Origin: Rallus limicola
Lineage: Eukaryota; Chordata; Aves; Gruiformes; Rallidae
Assembly: GCA_022605955.1 (NCBI GenBank)
Contig: JAKCOZ010000619.1
Span: 1 to 64,000, forward strand
Direction of reading: 5' to 3'
DNA length: 64,000 bases
In this document: positions 13,101-25,350 of the stretch, piece after piece
Layout: each line of letters starts with the position of its first letter
How positions within the stretch are numbered: position 1 is the stretch's first letter
Notes under the pieces: model-generated
The model's database searches: none
What the model saw: the letters and a program-made list of their open reading frames with translations, nothing else
What the model was told of the DNA's origin: nothing
Translations under genes and position numbers: made by a program

Positions 13101-15453
13101 CCTGAAAGGCATAGCTTGTCTGAAACCTCCTAACAGGACACACGAGCAGACCCTGTCACTTTGGCTCTCAGCCTTTTCCTTTGCCTGGAAAGAGGGAACA
13201 TGCCTGGAACCTCCTACGGTACTTTTCTCGGCCCTAGCAGACTGCAGTTCAAAACATGCTAAACGTCCAGCAATAACTCCCAAAGTAAAGAAGCTAGGCC
13301 TGAAAGGCATAGCTTGTCTGAAACCTCCTAACAGGACACACGAGCAGACCCTGTCACTTTGGCTCTCAGCCTTTTCCTTTGCCTGGAAAGAGGGAACATG
13401 CCTGGAACCTCCTACGGTGCTTTTCTCGGCCCTAGCAGACTGCAGTTCAAAACATGCTAAACGTCCAGCAATAACTCCCAAAGTAAAGAAGCTAGGCCTG
13501 AAAGGCATAGCTTGTCTGAAACCTCCTAACAGGACACACGAGCAGACCCTGTCGCTTTGGCTCTCAGCGTTTTCCTTTGCCTGGAAAGAGGGAACATGCC
13601 TGGAGCCTCCTACGGTGCTTTTCTCGGCCCTAGCAGACTGCAGTTCAAAACATGCTAAACGTCCAGCAATAACTCCCAAAGTAAAGAAGCTAGGCCTGAA
13701 AGGCATAGCTTGTCTGAAACCTCCTAACAGGACACACGAGCAGACCCTGTCGCTTTGGCTCTCAGCCTTTTCCTTTGCCTGGAAAGAGGGAACATGCCTG
13801 GAACCTCCTACGGTGCTTTTCTCGGCCCTAGCAGACTGCAGTTCAAAACATGCTAAACGTCCAGCAATAACTCCCAAAGTAAAGAAGCGAGGCCTGAAAG
13901 GCATAGCTTGTCTGAAACCTCCTAACAGGACACACGAGCAGACCCTGTCACTTTGGCTCTCAGCCTTTTCCTTTGCCTGGAAAGAGGGAACATGCCTGGA
14001 ACCTCCTACGGTGCTTTTCTCGGCCCTAGCAGACTGCAGTTCAAAACATGCTAAACGTCCAGCAATAACTCCCAAAGTAAAGAAGCTAGGCCTGAAAGGC
14101 ATAGCTTGTCTGAAACCTCCTAACAGGACACACGAGCAGACCCTGTCGCTTTGGCTCTCAGCCTTTTCCTTTGCCTGGAAAGAGGGAACATGCCTGGAAC
14201 CTCCTACGGTGCTTTTCTCGGCCCTAGCAGACTGCAGTTCAAAACATGCTAAACGTCCAGCAATAACACCCAAAGTAAAGAAGCTAGGCCTGAAAGGCAT
14301 AGCTTGTCTGAAACCTCCTAACAGGACACACGAGCAGACCCTGTCGCTTTGGCTCTCAGCCTTTTCCTTTGCCTGGAAAGAGGGAACATGCCTGGAACCT
14401 CCTACGGTGCTTTTCTCGGCCCTAGCAGACTGCAGTTCAAAACATGCTAAACGTCCAGCAATTAGTCCCAAAGTAAAGAAGCTAGGCCTGAAAGGCATAG
14501 CTTGTCTGAAACCTCCTAACAGGACACACGAGCAGACCCTGTCACTTTGGCTCTCAGCCTTTTCCTTTGCCTGGAAAGAGGGAACATGCATGGAACCTCC
14601 TACGGTGCTTTTCTCGGCCCTAGCAGACTGCAGTTCAAAACATGCTAAACGTCCAGCAATAACTCCCAAAGTAAAGAAGCTAGGCCTGAAAGGCATAGCT
14701 TGTCTGAAACCTCCTAACAGGACACACGAGCAGACCCTGTCGCTTTGGCTCTCAGCGTTTTCCTTTGCCTGGAAAGAGGGAACATGCCTGGAACCTCCTA
14801 CGGTGCTTTTCTCGGCCCTAGCAGACTGCAGTTCAAAACATGCTAAACGTCCAGCAATAACTCCCAAAGTAAAGAAGCTAGGCCTGAAAGGCATAGCTTG
14901 TCTGAAACCTCCTAACAGGACACACGAGCAGACCCTGTCACTTTGGCTCTCAGCCTTTTCCTTTGCCTGGAAAGAGGGAACATGCCTGGAACCTCCTACG
15001 GTGCTTTTCTCGGCCCTAGCAGACTGCAGTTCAAAACATGCTAAACGTCCAGCAATAACTCCCAAAGTAAAGAAGCTAGGACTGAAAGGCATAGCTTGTC
15101 TGAAACCTCCTAACAGGACACACGAGCAGACCCTGTCGCTTTGGCTCTCAGCCTTTTCCTTTGCCTGGAAAGAGGGAACATGCCTGGAACCTCCTACGGT
15201 GCTTTTCTCGGCCCTAGCAGACTGCAGTTCAAAACATGCTAAACGTCCAGCAATAACTCCCAAAGTAAAGAAGCTAGGCCTGAAAGGCATAGCTTGTCTG
15301 AAACCTCCTAACAGGACACACGAGCAGACCCTGTCACTTTGGCTCTCAGCCTTTTCCTTTGCCTGGAAAGAGGGAACATGCCTGGAACCTCCTACGGTGC
15401 TTTTCTCGGCCCTAGCAGACTGCAGTTCAAAACATGCTAAACGTCCAGCAATA

Positions 15454-16245
15454 ACTCCCAAAGTAAAGAAGCTAGGACTGAAAGGCATAGCTTGTCTGAA
15501 ACCTCCTAACAGGACACACGAGCAGACCCTGTCGCTTTGGCTCTCAGCCTTTTCCTTTGCCTGGAAAGAGGGAACATGCCTGGAACCTCCTACGGTGCTT
15601 TTCTCGGCCCTAGCAGACTGCAGTTCAAAACATGCTAAACGTCCAGCAATAACTCCCAAAGTAAAGAAACTAGGCCTGAAAGGCATAGCTTGTCTGAAAC
15701 CTCCTAACAGGACACACGAGCAGACCCTGTCGCTTTGGCTCTCAGCCTTTTCCTTTGCCTGGAAAGAGGGAACATGCCTGGAACCTCCTACGGTGCTTTT
15801 CTCGGCCCTAGCAGACTGCAGTTCAAAACATGCTAAACGTCCAGCAATAACTCCCAAAGTAAAGAAGCTAGGCCTGAAAGGCATAGCTTGTCTGAAACCT
15901 CCTAACAGGACACACGAGCAGACCCTGTCGCTTTGGCTCTCAGCCTTTTCCTTTGCCTGGAAAGAGGGAACATGCCTGGAACCTCCTACGGTGCTTTTCT
16001 CGGCCCTAGCAGACTGCAGTTCAAAACATGCTAAACGTCCAGCAATAACTCCCAAAGTAAAGAAGCTAGGCCTGAAAGGCATAGCTTGTCTGAAACCTCC
16101 TAACAGGACACACGAGCAGACCCTGTAACTTTGGCTCTCAGCCTTTTCCTTTGCCTGGAAAGAGGGAACATGCCTGGAACCTCCTACGGTGCTTTTCTCG
16201 GCCCTAGCAGACTGCAGTTCAAAACATGCTAAACGTCCAGCAATA
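15454..16245 (+). repeat. Four-unit cassette with stop-bearing unit, copy 1
   Basis: Unit order is C24A (15,477), G18A (15,669), a plain unit, then C80A (ctgtAact, 16,127). C80A makes TAA at 16,126-16,128 in the forward open frame. A second C80A unit follows directly (TAA at 16,324-16,326). The same ordered cassette occurs 27 units downstream. Confidence 0.85.
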
Positions 16246-16839
16246 ACTCCCAAAGTAAAGAAGCTAGGCCTGAAAGGCATAGCTTGTCTGAAACCTCCTA
16301 ACAGGACACACGAGCAGACCCTGTAACTTTGGCTCTCAGCCTTTTCCTTTGCCTGGAAAGAGGGAACATGCCTGGAACCTCCTACGGTGCTTTTCTCGGC
16401 CCTAGCAGACTGCAGTTCAAAACATGCTAAACGTCCAGCAATAACTCCCAAAGTAAAGAAGCTAGGCCTGAAAGGCATAGCTTGTCTGAAACCTCCTAAC
16501 AGGACACACGAGCAGACCCTGTCGCTTTGGCTCTCAGCGTTTTCCTTTGCCTGGAAAGAGGGAACATGCCTGGAACCTCCTACGGTGCTTTTCTCGGCCC
16601 TAGCAGACTGCAGTTCAAAACATGCTAAACGTCCAGCAATAACTCCCAAAGTAAAGAAGCTAGGCCTGAAAGGCATAGCTTGTCTGAAACCTCCTAACAG
16701 GACACACGAGCAGACCCTGTCGCTTTGGCTCTCAGCCTTTTCCTTTGCCTGGAAAGAGGGAACATGCCTGGAACCTCCTACGGTGCTTTTCTCGGCCCTA
16801 GCAGACTGCAGTTCAAAACATGCTAAACGTCCAGCAATA

Positions 16840-17034
16840 ACTCCCAAAGTAAAGAAGCTAGGCCTGAAAGGCATAGCTTGTCTGAAACCTAACAGGACAC
16901 ACGAGCAGACCCTGTCGCTTTGGCTCTCAGCCTTTTCCTTTGCCTGGAAAGAGGGAACATGCCTGGAACCTCCTACGGTGCTTTTCTCGGCCCTAGCAGA
17001 CTGCAGTTCAAAACATGCTAAACGTCCAGCAATA
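16840..17034 (+). repeat. 195-bp unit with a 3-bp loss
   Basis: In this unit gaaacctcctaac reads gaaacctaac: three bases (one of two adjacent cct) are missing near 16,887. The forward open frame is kept, with one proline codon lost. It is the only such unit in the window and resets the register of all following unit starts by 3. A short direct repeat at the site suggests slippage. Confidence 0.93.
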
Positions 17035-20004
17035 ACTCCCAAAGTAAAGAAGCTAGGCCTGAAAGGCATAGCTTGTCTGAAACCTCCTAACAGGACACAC
17101 GAGCAGACCCTGTCGCTTTGGCTCTCAGCCTTTTCCTTTGCCTGGAAAGAGGGAACATGCCTGGAACCTCCTACGGTGCTTTTCTCGGCCCTAGCAGACT
17201 GCAGTTCAAAACATGCTAAACGTCCAGCAATAACTCCCAAAGTAAAGAAGCTAGGCCTGAAAGGCATAGCTTGTCTGAAACCTCCTAACAGGACACACGA
17301 GCAGACCCTGTCGCTTTGGCTCTCAGCCTTTTCCTTTGCCTGGAAAGAGGGAACATGCCTGGAACCTCCTACGGTGCTTTTCTCGGCCCTAGCAGACTGC
17401 AGTTCAAAACATGCTAAACGTCCAGCAATAACTCCCAAAGTAAAGAAGCTAGGCCTGAAAGGCATAGCTTGTCTGAAACCTCCTAACAGGACACACGAGC
17501 AGACCCTGTAACTTTGGCTCTCAGCCTTTTCCTTTGCCTGGAAAGAGGGAACATGCCTGGAACCTCCTACGGTGCTTTTCTCGGCCCTAGCAGACTGCAG
17601 TTCAAAACATGCTAAACGTCCAGCAATAACTCCCAAAGTAAAGAAGCTAGGCCTGAAAGGCATAGCTTGTCTGAAACCTCCTAACAGGACACACGAGCAG
17701 ACCCTGTCGCTTTGGGTCTCAGCCTTTTCCTTTGCCTGGAAAGAGGGAACATGCCTGGAACCTCCTACGGTGCTTTTCTCGGCCCTAGCAGACTGCAGTT
17801 CAAAACATGCTAAACGTCCAGCAATAACTCCCAAAGTAAAGAAGCAAGGCCTGAAAGGCATAGCTTGTCTGAAACCTCCTAACAGGACACACGAGCAGAC
17901 CCTGTCACTTTGGCTCTCAGCCTTTTCCTTTGCCTGGAAAGAGGGAACATGCATGGAACCTCCTACGGTGCTTTTCTTGGCCCTAGCAGACTGCAGTTCA
18001 AAACATGCTAAACGTCCAGCAATAACTCCCAAAGTAAAGAAGCTAGGCCTGAAAGGCATAGCTTGTCTGAAACCTCCTAACAGGACACACGAGCAGACCC
18101 TGTCGCTTTGGCTCTCAGCGTTTTCCTTTGCCTGGAAAGAGGGAACATGCCTGGAACCTCCTACGGTGCTTTTCTCGGCCCTAGCAGACTGCAGTTCAAA
18201 ACATGCTAAACGTCCAGCAATAACTCCCAAAGTAAAGAAGCTAGGCCTGAAAGGCATAGCTTGTCTGAAACCTCCTAACAGGACACACGAGCAGACCCTG
18301 TCGCTTTGGCTCTCAGCCTTTTCCTTTGCCTGGAAAGAGGGAACATGCCTGGAACCTCCTACGGTGCTTTTCTCGGCCCTAGCAGACTGCAGTTCAAAAC
18401 ATGCTAAACGTCCAGCAATAACTCCCAAAGTAAAGAAGCTAGGCCTGAAAGGCATAGCTTGTCTGAAACCTCCTAACAGGACACACCAGCAGACCCTGTC
18501 ACTTTGGCTCTCAGCCTTTTCCTTTGCCTGGAAAGAGGGAACATGCCTGGAACCTCCTACGGTGCTTTTCTCGGCCCTAGCAGACTGCAGTTCAAAACAT
18601 GCTAAACGTCCAGCAATAACTCCCAAAGTAAAGAAGCTAGGACTGAAAGGCATAGCTTGTCTGAAACCTCCTAACAGGACACACGAGCAGACCCTGTCGC
18701 TTTGGCTCTCAGCCTTTTCCTTTGCCTGGAAAGAGGGAACATGCCTGGAACCTCCTACGGTGCTTTTCTCGGCCCTAGCAGACTGCAGTTCAAAACATGC
18801 TAAACGTCCAGCAATAACTCCCAAAGTAAAGAAGCTAGGCCTGAAAGGCATAGCTTGTCTGAAACCTCCTAACAGGACACACGAGCAGACCCTGTCGCTT
18901 TGGCTCTCAGCCTTTTCCTTTGCCTGGAAAGAGGGAACATGCCTGGAACCTCCTACGGTGCTTTTCTCGGCCCTAGCAGACTGCAGTTCAAAACATGCTA
19001 AACGTCCAGCAATAACTCCCAAAGTAAAGAAGCTAGGCCTGAAAGGCATAGCTTGTCTGAAACCTCCTAACAGGACACACGAGCAGACCCTGTCGCTTTG
19101 GCTCTCAGCCTTTTCCTTTGCCTGGAAAGAGGGAACATGCCTGGAACCTCCTACGGTGCTTTTCTCGGCCCTAGCAGACTGCAGTTCAAAACATGCTAAA
19201 CGTCCAGCAATAACTCCCAAAGTAAAGAAGCTAGGCCTGAAAGGCATAGCTTGTCTGAAACCTCCTAACAGGACACACGAGCAGACCCTGTCACTTTGGC
19301 TCTCAGCCTTTTCCTTTGCCTGGAAAGAGGGAACATGCCTGGAACCTCCTACGGTGCTTTTCTCGGCCCTAGCAGACTGCAGTTCAAAACATGCTAAACG
19401 TCCAGCAATAACTCCCAAAGTAAAGAAGCTAGGCCTGAAAGGCATAGCTTGTCTGAAACCTCCTAACAGGACACACGAGCAGACCCTGTCACTTTGGCTC
19501 TCAGCCTTTTCCTTTGCCTGGAAAGAGGGAACATGCCTGGAACCTCCTACAGTGCTTTTCTCGGCCCTAGCAGACTGCAGTTCAAAACATGCTAAACGTC
19601 CAGCAATAACTCCCAAAGTAAAGAAGCTAGGCCTGAAAGGCATAGCTTGTCTGAAACCTCCTAACAGGACACACGAGCAGACCCTGTCACTTTGGCTCTC
19701 AGCCTTTTCCTTTGCCTGGAAAGAGGGAACATGCCTGGAACCTCCTACGGTGCTTTTCTCGGCCCTAGCAGACTGCAGTTCAAAACATGCTAAACGTCCA
19801 GCAATAACTCCCAAAGTAAAGAAGCTAGGCCTGAAAGGCATAGCTTGTCTGAAACCTCCTAACAGGACACACGAGCAGACCCTGTCACTTTGGCTCTCAG
19901 CCTTTTCCTTTGCCTGGAAAGAGGGAACATGCCTGGAACCTCCTACGGTGCTTTTCTCGGCCCTAGCAGACTGCAGTTCAAAACATGCTAAACGTCCAGC
20001 AATA

Positions 20005-20202
20005 ACTCCCAAAGCAAAGATGCTAGGCCTGAAAGGCATAGCCTGTCTGAAACCTCCTAACAGGACACACGAGCAGACCCTGTCGCTTTGGCTCTCAGCC
20101 TTTTCCTTTGCCTGGAAAGAGGGAACATGCCTGGAACCTCCTACGGTGCTTTTCTCGGCCCTAGCAGACTGCAGTTCAAAACATGCTAAACGTCCAGCAA
20201 TA
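20005..20202 (+). repeat. Divergent unit with private substitutions
   Basis: The unit carries T11C (20,015), A17T (20,021) and T39C (20,043) together. The first two occur nowhere else that I noticed, so this unit has not been spread by homogenisation and could serve as a unique anchor. Confidence 0.8.
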
Positions 20203-20796
20203 ACTCCCAAAGTAAAGAAGCTAGGCCTGAAAGGCATAGCTTGTCTGAAACCTCCTAACAGGACACACGAGCAGACCCTGTCACTTTGGCTCTCAGCCTT
20301 TTCCTTTGCCTGGAAAGAGGGAACATGCCTGGAACCTCCTACGGTGCTTTTCTCGGCCCTAGCAGACTGCAGTTCAAAACATGCTAAACGTCCAGCAATA
20401 ACTCCCAAAGTAAAGAAGCTAGGCCTGAAAGGCATAGCTTGTCTGAAACCTCCTAACAGGACACACGAGCAGACCCTGTCGCTTTGGCTCTCAGCCTTTT
20501 CCTTTGCCTGGAAAGAGGGAACATGCCTGGAACCTCCTACGGTGCTTTTCTCGGCCCTAGCAGACTGCAGTTCAAAACATGCTAAACGTCCAGCAATAAC
20601 TCCCAAAGTAAAGAAGCTAGGCCTGAAAGGCATAGCTTGTCTGAAACCTCCTAACAGGACACACGAGCAGACCCTGTCACTTTGGCTCTCAGCCTTTTCC
20701 TTTGCCTGGAAAGAGGGAACATGCCTGGAACCTCCTACGGTGCTTTTCTCGGCCCTAGCAGACTGCAGTTCAAAACATGCTAAACGTCCAGCAATA

Positions 20797-21588
20797 ACTC
20801 CCAAAGTAAAGAAGCTAGGACTGAAAGGCATAGCTTGTCTGAAACCTCCTAACAGGACACACGAGCAGACCCTGTCGCTTTGGCTCTCAGCCTTTTCCTT
20901 TGCCTGGAAAGAGGGAACATGCCTGGAACCTCCTACGGTGCTTTTCTCGGCCCTAGCAGACTGCAGTTCAAAACATGCTAAACGTCCAGCAATAACTCCC
21001 AAAGTAAAGAAACTAGGCCTGAAAGGCATAGCTTGTCTGAAACCTCCTAACAGGACACACGAGCAGACCCTGTCGCTTTGGCTCTCAGCCTTTTCCTTTG
21101 CCTGGAAAGAGGGAACATGCCTGGAACCTCCTACGGTGCTTTTCTCGGCCCTAGCAGACTGCAGTTCAAAACATGCTAAACGTCCAGCAATAACTCCCAA
21201 AGTAAAGAAGCTAGGCCTGAAAGGCATAGCTTGTCTGAAACCTCCTAACAGGACACACGAGCAGACCCTGTCGCTTTGGCTCTCAGCCTTTTCCTTTGCC
21301 TGGAAAGAGGGAACATGCCTGGAACCTCCTACGGTGCTTTTCTCGGCCCTAGCAGACTGCAGTTCAAAACATGCTAAACGTCCAGCAATAACTCCCAAAG
21401 TAAAGAAGCTAGGCCTGAAAGGCATAGCTTGTCTGAAACCTCCTAACAGGACACACGAGCAGACCCTGTAACTTTGGCTCTCAGCCTTTTCCTTTGCCTG
21501 GAAAGAGGGAACATGCCTGGAACCTCCTACGGTGCTTTTCTCGGCCCTAGCAGACTGCAGTTCAAAACATGCTAAACGTCCAGCAATA
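20797..21588 (+). repeat. Four-unit cassette with stop-bearing unit, copy 2
   Basis: C24A (20,820), G18A (21,012), a plain unit and C80A (21,470) repeat the order seen at 15,454-16,245. The offset is 5343 bases, which is 27 units less the 3-bp loss at 16,887. TAA lies at 21,469-21,471 in the forward open frame. Confidence 0.85.
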
Positions 21589-21786
21589 ACTCCCAAAGTA
21601 AAGAAGCTAGGCCTGAAAGGCATAGCTTGTCTGAAACCTCCTAACAGGACACACCAGCAGACCCTGTCACTTTGGCTCTCAGCCTTTTCCTTTGCCTGGA
21701 AAGAGGGAACATGCCTGGAACCTCCTACGGTGCTTTTCTCGGCCCTAGCAGACTGCAGTTCAAAACATGCTAAACGTCCAGCAATA

Positions 21787-22578
21787 ACTCCCAAAGTAAA
21801 GAAGCTAGGCCTGAAAGGCATAGCTTGTCTGAAACCTCCTAACAGGACACACGAGCAGACCCTGTCACTTTGGCTCTCAGCCTTTTCCTTTGCCTGGAAA
21901 GAGGGAACATGCCTGGAACCTCCTACAGTGCTTTTCTCGGCCCTAGCAGACTGCAGTTCAAAACATGCTAAACGTCCAGCAATAACTCCCAAAGTAAAGA
22001 AGCTAGGCCTGAAAGGCATAGCTTGTCTGAAACCTCCTAACAGGACACACGAGCATACCCTGTCACTTTGGCTCTCAGCCTTTTCCTTTGCCTGGAAAGA
22101 GGGAACATGCCTGGAACCTCCTACGGTGCTTTTCTCGGCCCTAGCAGACTGCAGTTCAAAACATGCTAAACGTCCAGCAATAACTCCCAAAGTAAAGAAG
22201 CTAGGCCTGAAAGGCATAGCTTGTCTGAAACCTCCTAACAGGACACACGAGCAGACCCTGTCACTTTGGCTCTCAGCCTTTTCCTTTGCCTGGAAAGAGG
22301 GAACATGCCTGGAACCTCCTACGGTGCTTTTCTCGGCCCTAGCAGACTGCAGTTCAAAACATGCTAAACGTCCAGCAATAACTCCCAAAGTAAAGAAGCT
22401 AGGACTGAAAGGCATAGCCTGTCTGAAACCTCCTAACAGGACACACGAGCAGACCCTGTCGCTTTGGCTCTCAGCCTTTTCCTTTGCCTGGAAAGAGGGA
22501 ACATGCCTGGAACTTCCTACGGTGCTTTTCTCGGCCCTAGCAGACTGCAGTTCAAAACATGCTAAACGTCCAGCAATA
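21787..22578 (+). repeat. Four-unit block duplicated 37 units downstream, copy 1
   Basis: Markers in order are G141A (21,927), a change at unit position 74-equivalent of gagcaGaccc (T at 22,056) and T39C (22,419). The same three sites are altered at 29,254, 29,383 and 29,746, all exactly 7327 bases away (37 units plus the 1-bp gain at 27,770). The middle site has T here but C in the other copy, so it was hit twice or changed after duplication. Confidence 0.8.
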
Positions 22579-23172
22579 ACTCCCAAAGTAAAGAAGCTAG
22601 GCCTGAAAGGCATAGCTTGTCTGAAACCTCCTAACAGGACACACGAGCAGACCCTGTCGCTTTGGCTCTCAGCCTTTTCCTTTGCCTGGAAAGAGGGAAC
22701 ATGCCTGGAACCTCCTACGGTGCTTTTCTCGGCCCTAGCAGACTGCAGTTCAAAACATGCTAAACGTCCAGCAATAACTCCCAAAGTAAAGAAGCTAGGC
22801 CTGAAAGGCATAGCTTGTCTGAAACCTCCTAAGAGGACACACGAGCAGACCCTGTCACTTTGGCTCTCAGCCTTTTCATTTGCCTGGAAAGAGGGAACAT
22901 GCCTGGAACCTCCTACGGTGCTTTTCTCGGCCCTAGCAGACTGCAGTTCAAAACATGCTAAACGTCCAGCAATAACTCCCAAAGTAAAGAAGCTAGGCCT
23001 GAAAGGCATAGCTTGTCTGAAACCTCCTAACAGGACACACGAGCAGACCCTGTCGCTTTGGCTCTCAGCCTTTTCCTTTGCCTGGAAAGAGGGAACATGC
23101 CTGGAACCTCCTACGGTGCTTTTCTCGGCCCTAGCAGACTGCAGTTCAAAACATGCTAAACGTCCAGCAATA

Positions 23173-25350
23173 ACTCCCAAAGTAAAGAAGCTAGGCCTGA
23201 AAGGCATAGCTTGTCTGAAACCTCCTAACAGGACACACGAGCAGACCCTGTAACTTTGGCTCTCAGCCTTTTCCTTTGCCTGGAAAGAGGGAACATGCCT
23301 GGAACCTCCTACGGTGCTTTTCTCGGCCCTAGCAGACTGCAGTTCAAAACATGCTAAACGTCCAGCAATAACTCCCAAAGTAAAGAAGCTAGGCCTGAAA
23401 GGCATAGCTTGTCTGAAACCTCCTAACAGGACACACGAGCAGACCCTGTCACTTTGGCTCTCAGCCTTTTCCTTTGCCTGGAAAGAGGGAACATGCCTGG
23501 AACCTCCTACAGTGCTTTTCTCGGCCCTAGCAGACTGCAGTTCAAAACATGCTAAACGTCCAGCAATAACTCCCAAAGTAAAGAAGCTAGGCCTGAAAGG
23601 CATAGCTTGTCTGAAACCTCCTAACAGGACACACGAGCAGACCCTGTCGCTTTGGCTCTCAGCCTTTTCCTTTGCCTGGAAAGAGGGAACATGCCTGGAA
23701 CCTCCTACGGTGCTTTTCTCGGCCCTAGCAGACTGCAGTTCAAAACATGCTAAACGTCCAGCAATAACTCCCAAAGTAAAGAAGCTAGGCCTGAAAGGCA
23801 TAGCTTGTCTGAAACCTCCTAACAGGACACACGAGCAGACCCTGTCACTTTGGCTCTCAGCCTTTTCCTTTGCCTGGAAAGAGGGAACATGCCTGGAACC
23901 TCCTACGGTGCTTTTCTCGGCCCTAGCAGGCTGCAGTTCAAAACATGCTAAACGTCCAGCAATAACTCCCAAAGTAAAGAAGCTAGGCCTGAAAGGCATA
24001 GCTTGTCTGAAACCTCCTAACAGGACACACGAGCAGACCCTGTCGCTTTGGCTCTCAGCCTTTTCCTTTGCCTGGAAAGAGGGAACATGCCTGGAACCTC
24101 CTACGGTGCTTTTCTCGGCCCTAGCAGACTGCAGTTCAAAACATGCTAAACGTCCAGCAATAACTCCCAAAGTAAAGAAGCTAGGCCTGAAAGGCATAGC
24201 TTGTCTGAAACCTCCTAACAGGACACACGAGCAGACCCTGTAACTTTGGCTCTCAGCCTTTTCCTTTGCCTGGAAAGAGGGAACATGCCTGGAACCTCCT
24301 ACGGTGCTTTTCTCGGCCCTAGCAGACTGCAGTTCAAAACATGCTAAACGTCCAGCAATAACTCCCAAAGTAAAGAAGCTAGGCCTGAAAGGCATAGCTT
24401 GTCTGAAACCTCCTAACAGGACACACGAGCAGACCCTGTCGCTTTGGCTCTCAGCCTTTTCCTTTGCCTGGAAAGAGGGAACATGCCTGGAACCTCCTAC
24501 GGTGCTTTTCTCGGCCCTAGCAGACTGCAGTTCAAAACATGCTAAACGTCCAGCAATAACTCCCAAAGTAAAGAAGCTAGGCCTGAAAGGCATAGCTTGT
24601 CTGAAACCTCCTAACAGGACACACGAGCAGACCCTGTCACTTTGGCTCTCAGCCTTTTCCTCTGCCTGGAAAGAGGGAACATGCCTGGAACCTCCTACGG
24701 TGCTTTTCTCGGCCCTAGCAGACTGCAGTTCAAAACATGCTAAACGTCCAGCAATAACTCCCAAAGTAAAGAAGCTAGGACTGAAAGGCATAGCTTGTCT
24801 GAAACCTCCTAACAGGACACACGAGCAGACCCTGTCGCTTTGGCTCTCAGCCTTTTCCTTTGCCTGGAAAGAGGGAACATGCCTGGAACCTCCTACGGTG
24901 CTTTTCTCGGCCCTAGCAGACTGCAGTTCAAAACATGCTAAACGTCCAGCAATAACTCCCAAAGTAAAGAAACTAGGCCTGAAAGGCATAGCTTGTCTGA
25001 AACCTCCTAACAGGACACACGAGCAGACCCTGTCGCTTTGGCTCTCAGCCTTTTCCTTTGCCTGGAAAGAGGGAACATGCCTGGAACCTCCTACGGTGCT
25101 TTTCTCGGCCCTAGCAGACTGCAGTTCAAAACATGCTAAACGTCCAGCAATAACTCCCAAAGTAAAGAAGCTAGGCCTGAAAGGCATAGCTTGTCTGAAA
25201 CCTCCTAACAGGACACACGAGCAGACCCTGTAACTTTGGCTCTCAGCCTTTTCCTTTGCCTGGAAAGAGGGAACATGCCTGGAACCTCCTACGGTGCTTT
25301 TCTCGGCCCTAGCAGACTGCAGTTCAAAACATGCTAAACGTCCAGCAATA
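23173..25350 (+). repeat. Stop-marked units at 5-unit spacing
   Basis: C80A units occur at 23,252, 24,242 and 25,232, each 990 bases (5 units) apart; each gives TAA in the forward open frame. The first and third are followed by a G141A unit (23,511 and 25,491) but the second is not. The third belongs to a shortened cassette (C24A at 24,780, G18A at 24,972, then C80A) lacking the plain unit present at 15.5 and 20.8 kb. This is a mosaic of two segment types rather than a clean 5-unit repeat. Confidence 0.75.

Noticed and set aside
5638..16128. Forward open frame of 3496 codons as a gene
   Set aside because: It is the same satellite frame, starting where the last frame-changing indel of the noisy segment ends and stopping at a unit with C80A. 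Its limits follow random variants, not gene structure.
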